A stretch of 64,000 nucleotides of DNA from Stutzerimonas stutzeri (GTDB lineage Bacteria > Pseudomonadota > Gammaproteobacteria > Pseudomonadales > Pseudomonadaceae). Of the stretch, positions 1 through 8,537 are shown piece by piece. Positions within the stretch are counted from its first letter, which is position 1. Each line of letters starts with the position of its first letter. The stretch covers positions 4,278,001 through 4,342,000 of the forward strand of contig NZ_CP139348.1 of the NCBI RefSeq assembly GCF_038561965.1. Reading direction: 5' to 3'. Both the position numbers and the translations under genes were made by a program. The notes under the pieces were generated by a model. That model had not been told where the DNA came from. It saw nothing but the letters and a program-made list of their open reading frames with translations, and searched no databases.

Positions 1-79
1 GCGCCAACGGGAATAACGGACGGGCATGAAGAAGGTGTTCCAGCGGAAGGTGCCGGATTACATCACGAGAGCGGATTGC

Positions 80-116
80 AAAAAAGCGGCAAACGCGGCG
101 GGCTTGTCCCGCCGCG
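80..116 (-). terminator. Rho-independent terminator of the FAH-family gene
   Basis: A perfect 9-bp inverted repeat, CGCGGCGGG / CCCGCCGCG (94-102 and 108-116), has a 5-nt loop. A run of six A lies at 80-85, which is a T tract on the minus strand a few bases beyond the stem. It sits just past the stop of the minus-strand gene that ends at 123. Bases 1-79 hold no gene I can support. Confidence 0.7.
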
Positions 117-122
117 CCAAGG

Positions 123-788
123 TCAGAGCACGCGGCTTTCGAAACGCGACAGACCGACCAGCTCCAGCACCAACTGGTCGCCCTGATTGAGCGGGCCAAC
201 GCCGGCCGGGGTGCCGGTCAGCACCACATCGCCCGGCTGCAGGCTGAAGTGCCCGGCGATGTGCTGTAGCAGCGGCAGGATGGCATTGAGCATCTGGCTG
301 CTGTTGCCGTCCTGGCGGACTTCACCGTTGATTGACAGGCGAATGCCGATGTCGCCGAGATCCTCAACCGCATCACCCGGCACGAACGGCGCAAGCACGC
401 AGGCACCGTCGAAGCTCTTGGCGATTTCCCAAGGATGGCCCTTTTCCTTGAGCCTGGCCTGCACGTCGCGCAGGGTCAGGTCCAGCGCGGGAGCGAAGCC
501 GGAGATCGCGTCGCGTACCTCTTCCTCGTTCGGCTTGCGCGACAGCGGCTTGCCAATCAGCACGGCGATTTCCGCTTCGTAGTGTACGGCGCCGCGATCG
601 GCCGGGATGCTGAAGCCATCATCCAGCGGCACGCTGCAGCTGCCGGCCTTGATGAACAACAGCGGCTCGGTCGGCACCGGGTTGTTCAGCTCCTTGGCGT
701 GCTCGGCATAGTTACGGCCGATGCACACCACCTTGCCCAGCGGGTAGTGGATCGGCGTGCCATCGGTGTAGTGGTGCTGGTAACTCAT
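123..788 (-). CDS. Fumarylacetoacetate hydrolase (FAH) family protein
   Basis: This 221-residue protein is a single-domain member of the FAH superfamily. It contains the conserved GRNYAEHAKE-type N-terminal motif, the metal-binding YEAEIAVLIGK segment, and the C-terminal TGTPAGVGP loop. Members cleave carbon-carbon bonds in fumarylpyruvate or acylpyruvates, or decarboxylate oxaloacetate, using a divalent metal in the cytoplasm; the exact substrate cannot be read from sequence. Only 27 nt separate it from the D-2-hydroxyglutarate dehydrogenase gene upstream on the same strand, so the two are probably cotranscribed and may share a 2-oxoacid clean-up role. A strong terminator follows the stop. 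The length is usual for the YcgM-like branch. Confidence 0.85.
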   Translation of the reverse strand: MSYQHHYTDGTPIHYPLGKVVCIGRNYAEHAKELNNPVPTEPLLFIKAGSCSVPLDDGFSIPADRGAVHYEAEIAVLIGKPLSRKPNEEEVRDAISGFAPALDLTLRDVQARLKEKGHPWEIAKSFDGACVLAPFVPGDAVEDLGDIGIRLSINGEVRQDGNSSQMLNAILPLLQHIAGHFSLQPGDVVLTGTPAGVGPLNQGDQLVLELVGLSRFESRVL

Positions 789-815
789 CGAAGACTCCTG
801 GTAATCCGTGGGCCG

Positions 816-2210
816 TCAGGCCGCGAAAATCTTGCCGGGGTTCATGATCCCGTTGGGATCGAACACCGCTTTGACTGCCTTCATGTACTCGATTTCCGCT
901 GGCGAACGGCTGTATTCGAGGTAGTCGCGCTTGGTCATGCCGACGCCATGCTCGGCGGAGATCGAGCCGTTGTACTTCTGCACGGTTTCGAACACCCACT
1001 TGTTGACCGTGGCGCACTTGCCGAAGAACTCGTCCTTGTCCATCGCATCGGGCTTGAGGATGTTCAGGTGCAGGTTGCCGTCACCGATGTGACCGAACCA
1101 GACGATCTCGAAGTCCGGGTAGTGCTCGCCGACGATGGCGTCGATTTCCTTGAGGAACGCCGGCACCTTGGCGACGGTGACGGAGATGTCGTTCTTGTAC
1201 GGCGTCCAGTGGCTGATGGTCTCGGAGATGTACTCGCGCAGCTTCCACAGATTCTGCAGCTGCTGCTCGCTCTGACTCATGACGCCATCGAGCACCCAGC
1301 CCTGTTCGACGCAATGCTCGAAGGTGGCCAGCGCCTGGTCGGCGCGCTCATCGGTAGTCGCTTCGAATTCGAGCAGCGCATAGAACGGGCAGTCGGTTTC
1401 GAACGGTGCCGGCACGTCACCGCGGCCCAGGACCTTGGCCAGTGCCTTGTCCGAGAAGAACTCGAAGGCAGTCAGATCCAGCTTGTCCTGGAAGGCGTGC
1501 AGCACCGGCATGATCGAGTCGAAATCCGGTGTACCCAGCACCAGCGCGGTGAGGTTGGTCGGCTGCCTCTCCAGGCGCATGGTCGCCTCGACGACGAAGC
1601 CCAGCGTGCCTTCGGCGCCGATGAACAGCTGGCGCAGGTCATAGCCGGTGGCGTTCTTGATCAGGTCCTTGTTCAGCTCGAGCAGGTCGCCCTTGCCGGT
1701 CACCACCTTCAGGCCCGCCACCCAGTTGCGGGTCATGCCGTAGCGGATCACCTTGATGCCGCCAGCGTTGGTGCCGATGTTGCCGCCGATCTGGCTGGAG
1801 CCAGCCGAGGCGAAGTCCACCGGGTAGTACAGACCCTTGTCCTCGGCGAACTGCTGCAGCTGCGCGGTGACCACGCCCGGCTGGCAGACGGCGGTGCGAT
1901 CCATCTCGTTGAATTGGAGAATCTGGTTCATGTAGTCGAACGACACCACCACCTCGCCATTGGCGGCCACCGCGGCGGCGGAGAGCCCGGTGCGACCGCC
2001 CGAGGGCACTAGCGCAACCTTGCGCTCGTTGGCCCAGCGCACGATAGCCTGCACCTGCTCGATGCTTTTGGGAAAGACAATGGCCGAGGGTGCCGGAGCG
2101 AAATGCTTGGTCCAATCCTTGCCGTAGGCATTCAGCGAATCGGCGTCGGTCAGCACTTTGCCGGGCTCGACCAGGGTTTTCAGCTCATCGATCAGGGCGG
2201 GGTCGGTCAT
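816..2210 (-). CDS. FAD-binding oxidoreductase, probable D-2-hydroxyglutarate dehydrogenase
   Basis: This 464-residue flavoprotein has an N-terminal FAD_binding_4 (PCMH) domain with PSGGRTGLSAAAVA and a Gly-rich GGNIGTNAGG stretch, and a C-terminal FAD-oxidase domain with GHIGDGNLHLN and SAEHGVGMTKRDYL, both diagnostic of D-lactate/D-2-hydroxyglutarate dehydrogenases. It is divergent from serA. In pseudomonads SerA reduces 2-oxoglutarate to D-2-hydroxyglutarate and the neighbouring D2HGDH recycles it, passing electrons to an electron-transfer flavoprotein; that coupling is known for the family and the context here fits. I chose the ATG at 2210 (MTDPALIDELK), which matches the family N-terminus; an upstream ATG at 2249 would add 13 poorly conserved residues. 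Confidence 0.9.
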   Translation of the reverse strand: MTDPALIDELKTLVEPGKVLTDADSLNAYGKDWTKHFAPAPSAIVFPKSIEQVQAIVRWANERKVALVPSGGRTGLSAAAVAANGEVVVSFDYMNQILQFNEMDRTAVCQPGVVTAQLQQFAEDKGLYYPVDFASAGSSQIGGNIGTNAGGIKVIRYGMTRNWVAGLKVVTGKGDLLELNKDLIKNATGYDLRQLFIGAEGTLGFVVEATMRLERQPTNLTALVLGTPDFDSIMPVLHAFQDKLDLTAFEFFSDKALAKVLGRGDVPAPFETDCPFYALLEFEATTDERADQALATFEHCVEQGWVLDGVMSQSEQQLQNLWKLREYISETISHWTPYKNDISVTVAKVPAFLKEIDAIVGEHYPDFEIVWFGHIGDGNLHLNILKPDAMDKDEFFGKCATVNKWVFETVQKYNGSISAEHGVGMTKRDYLEYSRSPAEIEYMKAVKAVFDPNGIMNPGKIFAA

Positions 2211-2278
2211 CACGGGAACTCTCATACGATTCATGGTCACCCTGAGCACGCTTCAGCACAGGGGTGGGGGTGTTTCGC

Positions 2279-2306
2279 GGGGCTCGTATGCTAGCATACG
2301 CACCCC
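2279..2306. promoter_or_regulatory. Perfect palindrome between D2HGDH gene and serA, candidate operator
   Basis: The 16-bp sequence CGTATGCTAGCATACG (2285-2300) is a perfect palindrome, flanked by GGGG (2279-2282) and CCCC (2303-2306), which extend the dyad. It lies in the 199-bp divergent region between starts at 2210 and 2410, about 75 bp from the dehydrogenase start. Symmetry and position suggest a dimeric repressor site, but no regulator gene is adjacent. Confidence 0.45.
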
Positions 2307-2409
2307 TTTGACACGTGCCTCGGCAGACTCCCGACACCGCTAATGACGGGTCGGCCAGCCTTCGCTGGACACTTCAGTCCTATCCTTCGGCCTTAAGGTT
2401 TTAATGCAG

Positions 2410-3639
2410 ATGAGCCAGACCTCTCTCGACAAGAGCAAGATCAAGTTTCTTCTTCTCGAAGGCGTGCACCAGAACGCCGTCGACACCCTCAAGGCGGCCG
2501 GCTACACCAACATCGAGTACCTCAAGGGCGCGCTGTCCACCGAGGAGCTGAAGGAGAAGATCGCCGACGCCCATTTCATCGGCATCCGCTCGCGCACCCA
2601 GCTCACCGAGGAAGTCTTCGAGGCCGCCAAGAAGCTGATCGCCGTCGGCTGTTTCTGCATCGGTACCAACCAGGTCGACCTGAACGCTGCCCGCGAACGC
2701 GGCATCGCGGTGTTCAACGCGCCCTACTCCAACACCCGTTCGGTGGCTGAATTGGTGCTGGCCGAAGCCATTCTGCTGCTACGCGGCATTCCGGAGAAGA
2801 ACGCCTCCTGCCACCGCGGCGGCTGGATCAAGTCGGCGGCCAACTCGTTCGAAATCCGCGGCAAGAAGCTCGGCATCATCGGCTACGGCTCCATCGGCAC
2901 CCAGCTCTCCGTGCTGGCCGAAGCGCTGGGCATGCAGGTCTATTTCTACGACGTAGTGACCAAGCTGCCGCTGGGCAACGCCAACCAGATCGGCTCGCTG
3001 TACGAGCTGCTCGGCATGTGCGACATCGTTTCCCTGCACGTACCTGAGCTGCCGTCCACCCAGTGGATGATTGGCGAGAAAGAAATCCGCGCCATGAAGA
3101 AAGGCGCCATCCTGATCAACGCCGCGCGCGGTACCGTGGTCGAGCTGGACCACCTGGCCGAGGCGATCAAGGACGAGCACCTGATTGGCGCTGCCATCGA
3201 CGTGTTCCCGGTCGAGCCGAAGTCCAACGACGAGGAATTCGAAAGCCCGCTGCGTGGCCTGGATCGCGTGATTCTGACCCCGCACATCGGTGGCTCGACT
3301 GCCGAAGCGCAGGCCAACATCGGCCTGGAAGTCGCCGAGAAGCTGGTCAAGTACAGCGACAACGGCACCTCGGTGTCCTCGGTCAACTTCCCGGAAGTCG
3401 CGCTGCCATCGCACCCGGGCAAGCACCGTCTGCTGCACATCCACCGCAACATCCCGGGCGTGATGAGCGAGATCAACAAGGTGTTCGCCGACAACGGCAT
3501 CAACATCTGCGGCCAGTTCCTGCAGACCAACGACAAGGTCGGCTATGTGGTGATCGACGTCGACAAGGAATACTCCGACCTGGCGCTGGAGAAGCTGCAG
3601 CACGTCAACGGCACCATCCGCAGCCGCGTGCTGTTCTGA
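2410..3639 (+). CDS. serA: D-3-phosphoglycerate dehydrogenase
   Basis: SerA oxidises 3-phosphoglycerate to 3-phosphohydroxypyruvate with NAD+, the first step of serine biosynthesis; the bacterial enzyme also reduces 2-oxoglutarate to D-2-hydroxyglutarate. The 409-residue protein has a catalytic domain, the Rossmann motif GIIGYGSIGTQLS, the active-site regions NAARGTVVELDHL and LTPHIGGSTAEAQ, and a C-terminal ACT domain (HRNIPGVMSEINKVF onward) for serine feedback. Length matches E. coli SerA (410). I used the ATG at 2410 (MSQTSLDKSKIKFLLLEG) rather than the one at 2404 because it matches the family. Transcription ends at the strong hairpin at 3661. The D2HGDH gene divergent from it removes the side product. 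Confidence 0.95.
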   Translation: MSQTSLDKSKIKFLLLEGVHQNAVDTLKAAGYTNIEYLKGALSTEELKEKIADAHFIGIRSRTQLTEEVFEAAKKLIAVGCFCIGTNQVDLNAARERGIAVFNAPYSNTRSVAELVLAEAILLLRGIPEKNASCHRGGWIKSAANSFEIRGKKLGIIGYGSIGTQLSVLAEALGMQVYFYDVVTKLPLGNANQIGSLYELLGMCDIVSLHVPELPSTQWMIGEKEIRAMKKGAILINAARGTVVELDHLAEAIKDEHLIGAAIDVFPVEPKSNDEEFESPLRGLDRVILTPHIGGSTAEAQANIGLEVAEKLVKYSDNGTSVSSVNFPEVALPSHPGKHRLLHIHRNIPGVMSEINKVFADNGINICGQFLQTNDKVGYVVIDVDKEYSDLALEKLQHVNGTIRSRVLF

Positions 3640-3660
3640 TGCGTTGACCCGGCAGTACTG

Positions 3661-3688
3661 AAAAAGGGAGGCTTCGGCCTCCCTTTTT
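3661..3688 (+). terminator. Rho-independent terminator of serA
   Basis: AAAAAGGGAGGC (3661-3672), a TTCG tetraloop and GCCTCCCTTTTT (3677-3688) form a perfect 12-bp stem ending in T5, 21 nt after the serA stop. The flanking A and T runs make it potentially bidirectional, so it could also serve the convergent minus-strand gene ending at 3723. Confidence 0.9.
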
Positions 3689-3722
3689 CGTTGGCGCGGC
3701 TGTCCCGACCAAGCGCCTTCCG

Positions 3723-4016
3723 CTAGCTGCGCAATGCGCGGTTACCCGCCGCATCGACATCAGCACCCGGCTGCTCATCACTCGGTTCGGGCGTTGGCGG
3801 CACATCGGTCTCGATCGGCGCCTGACGCGGCTGCAGCACCGGTGCCTCGATCCGATCCCCATCCTGCGGCCGCTCGCCCGACTCGCCGCGCGGCTCGCTA
3901 TTGTCCAGCGGATGCTGGCGGGGCTTGTCCGGTTGGGTAGGCCCGGTGCCGTCTGCCATGGCGACCGAGGCGCCAGCCAGCGAAGCCAGCAAAATGCTCA
4001 AGCGCAGCATGCTCAT
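3723..4016 (-). CDS. Small exported Pro-rich protein, function unknown
   Basis: This 97-residue protein starts with a clear signal peptide (MSMLRLSILLASLAGASVAMA, cleavage likely near residue 21). The mature part is hydrophilic, Pro/Glu/Asp-rich and probably disordered (PQDGDRIEAPVLQPRQ, PPTPEPSDEQPGADVD). The start at 4016 is fixed by a good ribosome site (GGAGG, 6 nt upstream). I recognise no family. It lies 154 nt downstream of another small exported disordered protein on the same strand, and both may belong to the cell envelope, but nothing indicates a specific role. Confidence 0.65.
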   Translation of the reverse strand: MSMLRLSILLASLAGASVAMADGTGPTQPDKPRQHPLDNSEPRGESGERPQDGDRIEAPVLQPRQAPIETDVPPTPEPSDEQPGADVDAAGNRALRS

Positions 4017-4170
4017 CGTGCACCTCCGATCAGGGTTGGTCCGCTTTCGGCACGCGCGTGCCGACAAAGGTTTCCGCTGCCGTGCAACGAGCAGCCGAGC
4101 GGTTGTCGGCAAAAACGCAGAACGGCCCGACAAGCGCTGCCTGCCGGGCCGTTGCTGGTCGCCGTGCCGA

Positions 4171-4521
4171 TTAGTAGGCGCCGCGCGCACCGCCTTCGCC
4201 GCCGGTGCCGGTAGTGCCCTGCTCACCGGTTGCGCCATCGCCACCGGCATCGACGCCAGTGCCGCGATCGCTACCGGTAGTGGTCGCCGGGCGGTTTGTC
4301 TCATCCGGCATCTTGCCAGTATCGGAAGTCGCGTCCATTCCGGTGCCAGTGCCGGTTCCGGTACCCGTGCCTGTGCCACCCATGGCCCCCGGCTGCTCGG
4401 TGCTGTGCCCCATCGAGTCACGGTTGCCAGTATCGGCGCCCGTGCCGGTATTGCCCGCTGCGAACGCTGCGCCAGAAATCAGCCCGGCCAGGGTAAATGC
4501 CGCAATCTTGTGCATGGTCAT
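4171..4521 (-). CDS. Small exported Gly/Thr-repeat protein, function unknown
   Basis: This 116-residue protein has a signal peptide (MTMHKIAAFTLAGLISGAAFA) followed by a very low-complexity Gly/Thr/Asp-rich chain that includes an uninterrupted run of Gly-Thr dipeptides (coding bases about 4335-4380). I chose the ATG at 4521 because AGGAGAAC stands 4-5 nt upstream; the ORF can extend in frame to 4536 but without a site. The composition implies a disordered extracytoplasmic protein. Similar small proteins are often stress-induced in pseudomonads, but no function can be assigned. The near-repetitive DNA under the Gly-Thr run could change length by slippage. Confidence 0.65.
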   Translation of the reverse strand: MTMHKIAAFTLAGLISGAAFAAGNTGTGADTGNRDSMGHSTEQPGAMGGTGTGTGTGTGTGMDATSDTGKMPDETNRPATTTGSDRGTGVDAGGDGATGEQGTTGTGGEGGARGAY

Positions 4522-4641
4522 GATGTTCTCCTGCATATTTTCAGGGGGTTCACAGATTCCGGCAGCAGGACGCAGCAGGGGTTTCCTCGGCAGCCTTTAC
4601 AAAACGTGACAGGCCCTACGAAGCCCATTCCAGAGCGGCTG

Positions 4642-5712
4642 CTAAGACGCACCGCCGGTCGCGTCGGAACGATCACCGAGCAGATCCTCTACATAAAGCA
4701 TGCGCACCAGCACCATGCCGACCGCTGCCAGCGGCGTCGCCAGCAGCAGCCCGAGCGTGCCGGCGAGAAGCCCGAACAGCAGCTGAACGGCAATCGTCAG
4801 CGCCGGCGGGATCGAAACGATGCGCTGCTGCATCAAGGGCGTGAACACATAGCTCTCCAGTGCCTGGACGAACAGGTAGAGGCCGGCGACATAGAGCACC
4901 GTGCGTCCACCCTCCAGCGACGCCAGCAGCAAGGCCGGGATCACCGCCAGCACCGGGCCGATATTGGGAATGAACGACAGCAGCCCGGCAATCAGCCCGA
5001 GCACCAGCGCCAGTTCGATACCCAGCAACCACAGACCGAGGGTTGTCAGTACGCCGATCAGCAGCATTTCCATCAATTTGGCCAGCAACCAGGCGCGCAA
5101 CGTTGCGCCGGATTCGTCGAGCACTTCGGCGGCACGCGGTCGGTAGCCCAGCGGGATCAGCTTCAACAGCCCGCTCACATAGACCTGCGGGTTGATGGCC
5201 AGACAGATACCGATCGCAAACGCGATAACGAAGCTGCTCAGAGCCCCCACCACCGACCCCATCACCTTGGTCACCACGCTGAAGGCACTGGAGCCATCGG
5301 GCAACGAGTCCTCAAGGCGTTCGCGCTGTTGCAGCAACTCATTGGCCCAAGGCAACTGCTCGGCACGTTCGCGCAGCTGCTCGACAGCCTGTGGTAGAGA
5401 ATCGGACAGGGCATCGGCCTGCTCGGCAATGTTTGGCGCGACCAACCAGCCACCGCCTCCAAGAGCGAGCAGCATCACCACGAAGAACAGCGGCATGGCC
5501 GCCTTGTAGGGCATGGAGGTGTGGTCGCTGATCCACTGGCTTACACCATGGATCAACACACCAAACAGGATCGAGGCGAACAGCAGCAACAGGAAATCGA
5601 AGGCCAGCCAGGCGACGATGCTCAGCAGCACCACCGCGGCAAGCACTGCCGCCTGCACGATGGCGCGATTGGCGACTTTCTTCGCATCGTTCTGCGGCGT
5701 TGGCATGGACAT
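4642..5712 (-). CDS. AI-2E family transporter (PerM/TqsA-type membrane protein)
   Basis: This 356-residue inner-membrane protein has about eight hydrophobic segments. It shows the family layout: two N-terminal TM segments (AAVLAAVVLLSIVAWLAFDFLLLLF), a soluble helical insertion (QAVEQLRERAEQLPWANELLQQRERLEDSLP), then a cluster of TM segments with the conserved LIPNIGPVLAVIPA-like motif (here FIPNIGPVLAVIPALLLAS). Family members export autoinducer-2 or exchange Na+/H+; the substrate here is unknown. The ATG at 5712 (MSMPTPQND) is preceded by GGGGGAGAG, so I prefer it to the upstream ATG at 5727. It lies 69 nt downstream of the OPT transporter gene on the same strand. Confidence 0.85.
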   Translation of the reverse strand: MSMPTPQNDAKKVANRAIVQAAVLAAVVLLSIVAWLAFDFLLLLFASILFGVLIHGVSQWISDHTSMPYKAAMPLFFVVMLLALGGGGWLVAPNIAEQADALSDSLPQAVEQLRERAEQLPWANELLQQRERLEDSLPDGSSAFSVVTKVMGSVVGALSSFVIAFAIGICLAINPQVYVSGLLKLIPLGYRPRAAEVLDESGATLRAWLLAKLMEMLLIGVLTTLGLWLLGIELALVLGLIAGLLSFIPNIGPVLAVIPALLLASLEGGRTVLYVAGLYLFVQALESYVFTPLMQQRIVSIPPALTIAVQLLFGLLAGTLGLLLATPLAAVGMVLVRMLYVEDLLGDRSDATGGAS

Positions 5713-5781
5713 GGCTCTCCCCCTCATGAGTACAAGGGTTACGACAGGCCACGCGGCGCTTTAATTCAGGCGTTGCGCCAA

Positions 5782-7497
5782 TCAGCGCAGCAGTTGCCAG
5801 AGCGATGCGCCGACGCCGGCCATGCTTTCACCGGCGACCAGTCCGGCGGCCGCGACGATCACGAACCGCTCGCCGAGGCTGCGCCAGCGTGACGCGAAGG
5901 CCCAGGCGAGCACCGCACCGAAAGTCATCATCAGCGAGATCGACGCCGGAATGATGAACGCCAGCCCGAGCGCCGCGGAGCTCGGCAGCCAGCGCAGGCG
6001 ACGTTCCGGCAGCAACCCTTCGAGCGTTCCGAGCAGCACACCACTGAGCGCACCAGCGAGCATCGCCCAACGCACATCAGGTGCCAGCGCCCCGAGGCCA
6101 CCGGTCAATGCTTCGGCGACCGCCTTCCAGGTCGCGACTGCCGGTGCCGGCCACTCGGGCGTGATCAGCATGCTCTGCGGGTCGGGGATCAACAGCTGAT
6201 AGGCCAGTACACCGACCACGCTGCCCAACAGAATGCCGCAGCACTGCGCCACCGCCTGCCGCCCCGGCGCCGCGCCGATGGCGTGGCCGACCTTGAAGTC
6301 GTTGAGCAGATCCGTGCACTGTCCCGCTGCACCGCCGGCGGTATTAGCGCTCATCAAGTTCACCGGCACCTGGCCCGGCGCGAACACACCGAAGCTCAAC
6401 TGCGACAACTGGCCGATGGCACCGATTGGCGGAATCCCGGTGGCACCGACCACCCGCGCGGCAACCATCGCCAGCAGCAGCGCCAATGGAATCGACAACA
6501 ATGCCAGCCAGGGATCAATGCCGAACAGGCTTACCTGCAGCACCAGCACCATGATCACCGCCAGTACGAAACCCATCGCCGGCCAGCCATCCGGACGCCG
6601 CAGTCTTAGCCGGCGGCGCGCCGATGGCGAGCGCGAACGCAGCAGGCGCAGGCCCAGCGAGGTCAGCGTGGCGCAGACCATCAGGCTCACGCCGGGCCAC
6701 AGCAGCCACTCGATCAATGCGGCGAACTGCGGCCCCTGCGCACCGGCCGGCAAGCGCACCAAGCCTTCGGCCAGCAGCCAGGGCGCGAGCACACCCCAGG
6801 CCAGCGCGGCACCGAGCAATAGCGACAAACCGACACGCAGCCCGATGATGCCGCCGAAGCCGAGCAGCAACAGCGAAGGTTCGAAGCTGAAGGTCAGTCG
6901 CTCCAGCTGCAACGAAGGCGCCCAGCGCGGCAAGGCCCAGACGAAGGTGTCGACCAGCTTGGCAGCGGCCGCCAGCAGCGCAGCGCTGCCCAGCACCCAG
7001 AGCCGTCGCCCGGCTTCAGCGCCATGGCTGTAGATCTGCTGCAAGGTCGCCAGGGTCGCCATGCCTTCCGGAAAGCGCAGCCCTGACTCGACGATCAACG
7101 AGGGACGCAGGTACCAGGCGACCCAGATGCCGAGAAAGCTCACCGAAAACACCCAGGCCATCAGCGGCAGGCTGTCCAGCTGCTGGCCAGTGAGCAGCGT
7201 ATAGGCAGGAATCGGCGCCACCAGCCCGCCGGAGATGATCGAGGCACAGGACGAGGCAGTGGTCTGGTTGATGTTGCTTTCCAGCAATGACCAGCGCGGG
7301 CGGCCGAACGCGACGGAAACGCTCTGCCAGAAGGCGAAGCCGATCAACAGCGCAATGATCGACATATTGAACGACCAGCCGATCTTGAGGCCGGAGTACA
7401 CGTTGGACGGCGCTAATAGTGCACCGAGCAGCAGCCCGGTAAGCAGAGCACGCGCAGTGAGTTCTCGGGGCGAGACGGCAGAGTTGGTCGCGATCAT
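5782..7497 (-). CDS. OPT family transporter
   Basis: This 571-residue protein has about 14-16 hydrophobic segments. It carries the N-terminal signature of bacterial oligopeptide/siderophore (OPT/YSL) transporters (NVYSGLKIGWSFNMS) and a FPEGMATLATLQ segment with the pattern typical of the family. Members import peptides or metal-chelates driven by protons across the inner membrane; the substrate cannot be predicted. The start at 7497 gives MIATNSAVSPRELT, consistent with family N-termini. It is divergent from the curli regulator at 7689. The length is at the short end for bacterial OPT proteins, and no truncation is visible. Confidence 0.85.
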   Translation of the reverse strand: MIATNSAVSPRELTARALLTGLLLGALLAPSNVYSGLKIGWSFNMSIIALLIGFAFWQSVSVAFGRPRWSLLESNINQTTASSCASIISGGLVAPIPAYTLLTGQQLDSLPLMAWVFSVSFLGIWVAWYLRPSLIVESGLRFPEGMATLATLQQIYSHGAEAGRRLWVLGSAALLAAAAKLVDTFVWALPRWAPSLQLERLTFSFEPSLLLLGFGGIIGLRVGLSLLLGAALAWGVLAPWLLAEGLVRLPAGAQGPQFAALIEWLLWPGVSLMVCATLTSLGLRLLRSRSPSARRRLRLRRPDGWPAMGFVLAVIMVLVLQVSLFGIDPWLALLSIPLALLLAMVAARVVGATGIPPIGAIGQLSQLSFGVFAPGQVPVNLMSANTAGGAAGQCTDLLNDFKVGHAIGAAPGRQAVAQCCGILLGSVVGVLAYQLLIPDPQSMLITPEWPAPAVATWKAVAEALTGGLGALAPDVRWAMLAGALSGVLLGTLEGLLPERRLRWLPSSAALGLAFIIPASISLMMTFGAVLAWAFASRWRSLGERFVIVAAAGLVAGESMAGVGASLWQLLR

Positions 7498-7688
7498 TCG
7501 ATTACCTTAGCAGCCAGCCCGGTGCAAAAACGCGCGTCCTTCCGAGCGGCTCGCTCGCCCCTTGGCAGAGTTGCGCACGTGCTGGCCGGATAATGCCCGT
7601 TAGCCATCGCTAGGCTGAACTTCGCTGCAAGGTGCTGGTCGTTTAGTAACTTTTTAATCAATCACGCCCGACTGACTAGGTACCGAAC

Positions 7689-8345
7689 ATGGACGCGGAG
7701 CTTACACGGGATACTTCCTCCCCAACTGTCACGCTATTAACCGGCAATGAACTGCTTGGGTTGTTTTTTCGCCATTTTCTCGGCGAGCAGGCGCAAGTCG
7801 AGGTTTCGCTGGCCGGACTGGAATCGGCAGAGCATCGTGGTGCCGACCTGTTTCTGGTCGATGCTGGCCACACCGAGGCCGAGCAGATTTCCAGCCTGAT
7901 CGATCAGCTGGAAGAACACACGCCGGTGGCGCTGGTGAACATCGTCCCCGAGCAGGCCGAGCAGCTGGTGGAAAAGCACCCGGTGATTCGCGGGGTGTTT
8001 TACAGCCACGCCACCCGCGAGCACCTGCTCGAAGGCATCCGGGTACTGCTTCAGGGCGGCGACTGGCTGCCGCGTGTGCTGACCGAGCGCCTGCTGGGCC
8101 AATGGCGGCGGATGCGCCAGCTCGCGGAAACCAAATCCAGCCTGACGCTACGCGAGCGGGAGATCCTCAGCCTGGCCGGCAAGGGGCTGTCGAACGCGGA
8201 AATCGCCGAGCAGCTGTGCCTGAGCCCCCACACGATCAAGAGTCATATCCACAACCTGCTGCGCAAGATCGGCGCATCCAACCGGGCCGAGGCGGCCTAC
8301 CTGCTGCGTAGCCATCTCGACTGGGACAAGACCTGCAGCGTGTGA
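7689..8345 (+). CDS. csgD: CsgD-like LuxR-family transcriptional regulator of curli
   Basis: This 218-residue protein has an N-terminal receiver-like domain (Asp58 in LFLVDAGH) and a C-terminal LuxR-type helix-turn-helix (about residues 150-210: LTLREREILSLAGKGLSNAEIAEQLCLSPHTIKSHI). The linker RGVFYSHATREHLLEGIRVLLQGGDWLPRVL resembles the CsgD linker, and its length matches E. coli CsgD (216). CsgD activates curli subunit genes, often downstream of c-di-GMP. It lies immediately upstream of csgB and csgA in the same orientation, whereas in enterobacteria csgD heads a divergent operon. The symbol rests on context plus this resemblance; a generic LuxR regulator of the locus is the alternative. 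Confidence 0.75.
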   Translation: MDAELTRDTSSPTVTLLTGNELLGLFFRHFLGEQAQVEVSLAGLESAEHRGADLFLVDAGHTEAEQISSLIDQLEEHTPVALVNIVPEQAEQLVEKHPVIRGVFYSHATREHLLEGIRVLLQGGDWLPRVLTERLLGQWRRMRQLAETKSSLTLREREILSLAGKGLSNAEIAEQLCLSPHTIKSHIHNLLRKIGASNRAEAAYLLRSHLDWDKTCSV

Positions 8346-8537
8346 GGATGTAACCCGCGGTCCGCGCGCAAGCGCGGAACTGCCGGATGCGCCATTGGAC
8401 GCCGCAGCAAGCGTGCAACCGGCCTGGCATTAATCCCTAGAAACCGGAAATCACTGTTCTTTTTACACCGCTAGATGGATACCCAAAGCCGCACGCCACG
8501 TTCAAGAATCGCGTCCACTGTCATCCGGTACATACCA

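Noticed and set aside
435..2012. Long plus-strand ORF (525 codons) over the FAH and D2HGDH genes
   Set aside because: It is the antisense shadow of two recognisable genes in high-GC DNA; its His/Arg/Gln-rich composition matches no family.
3901..5397. Long plus-strand ORF (498 codons)
   Set aside because: Shadow opposite the Gly/Thr-rich protein and the AI-2E family gene, both of which have ribosome sites and recognisable features.
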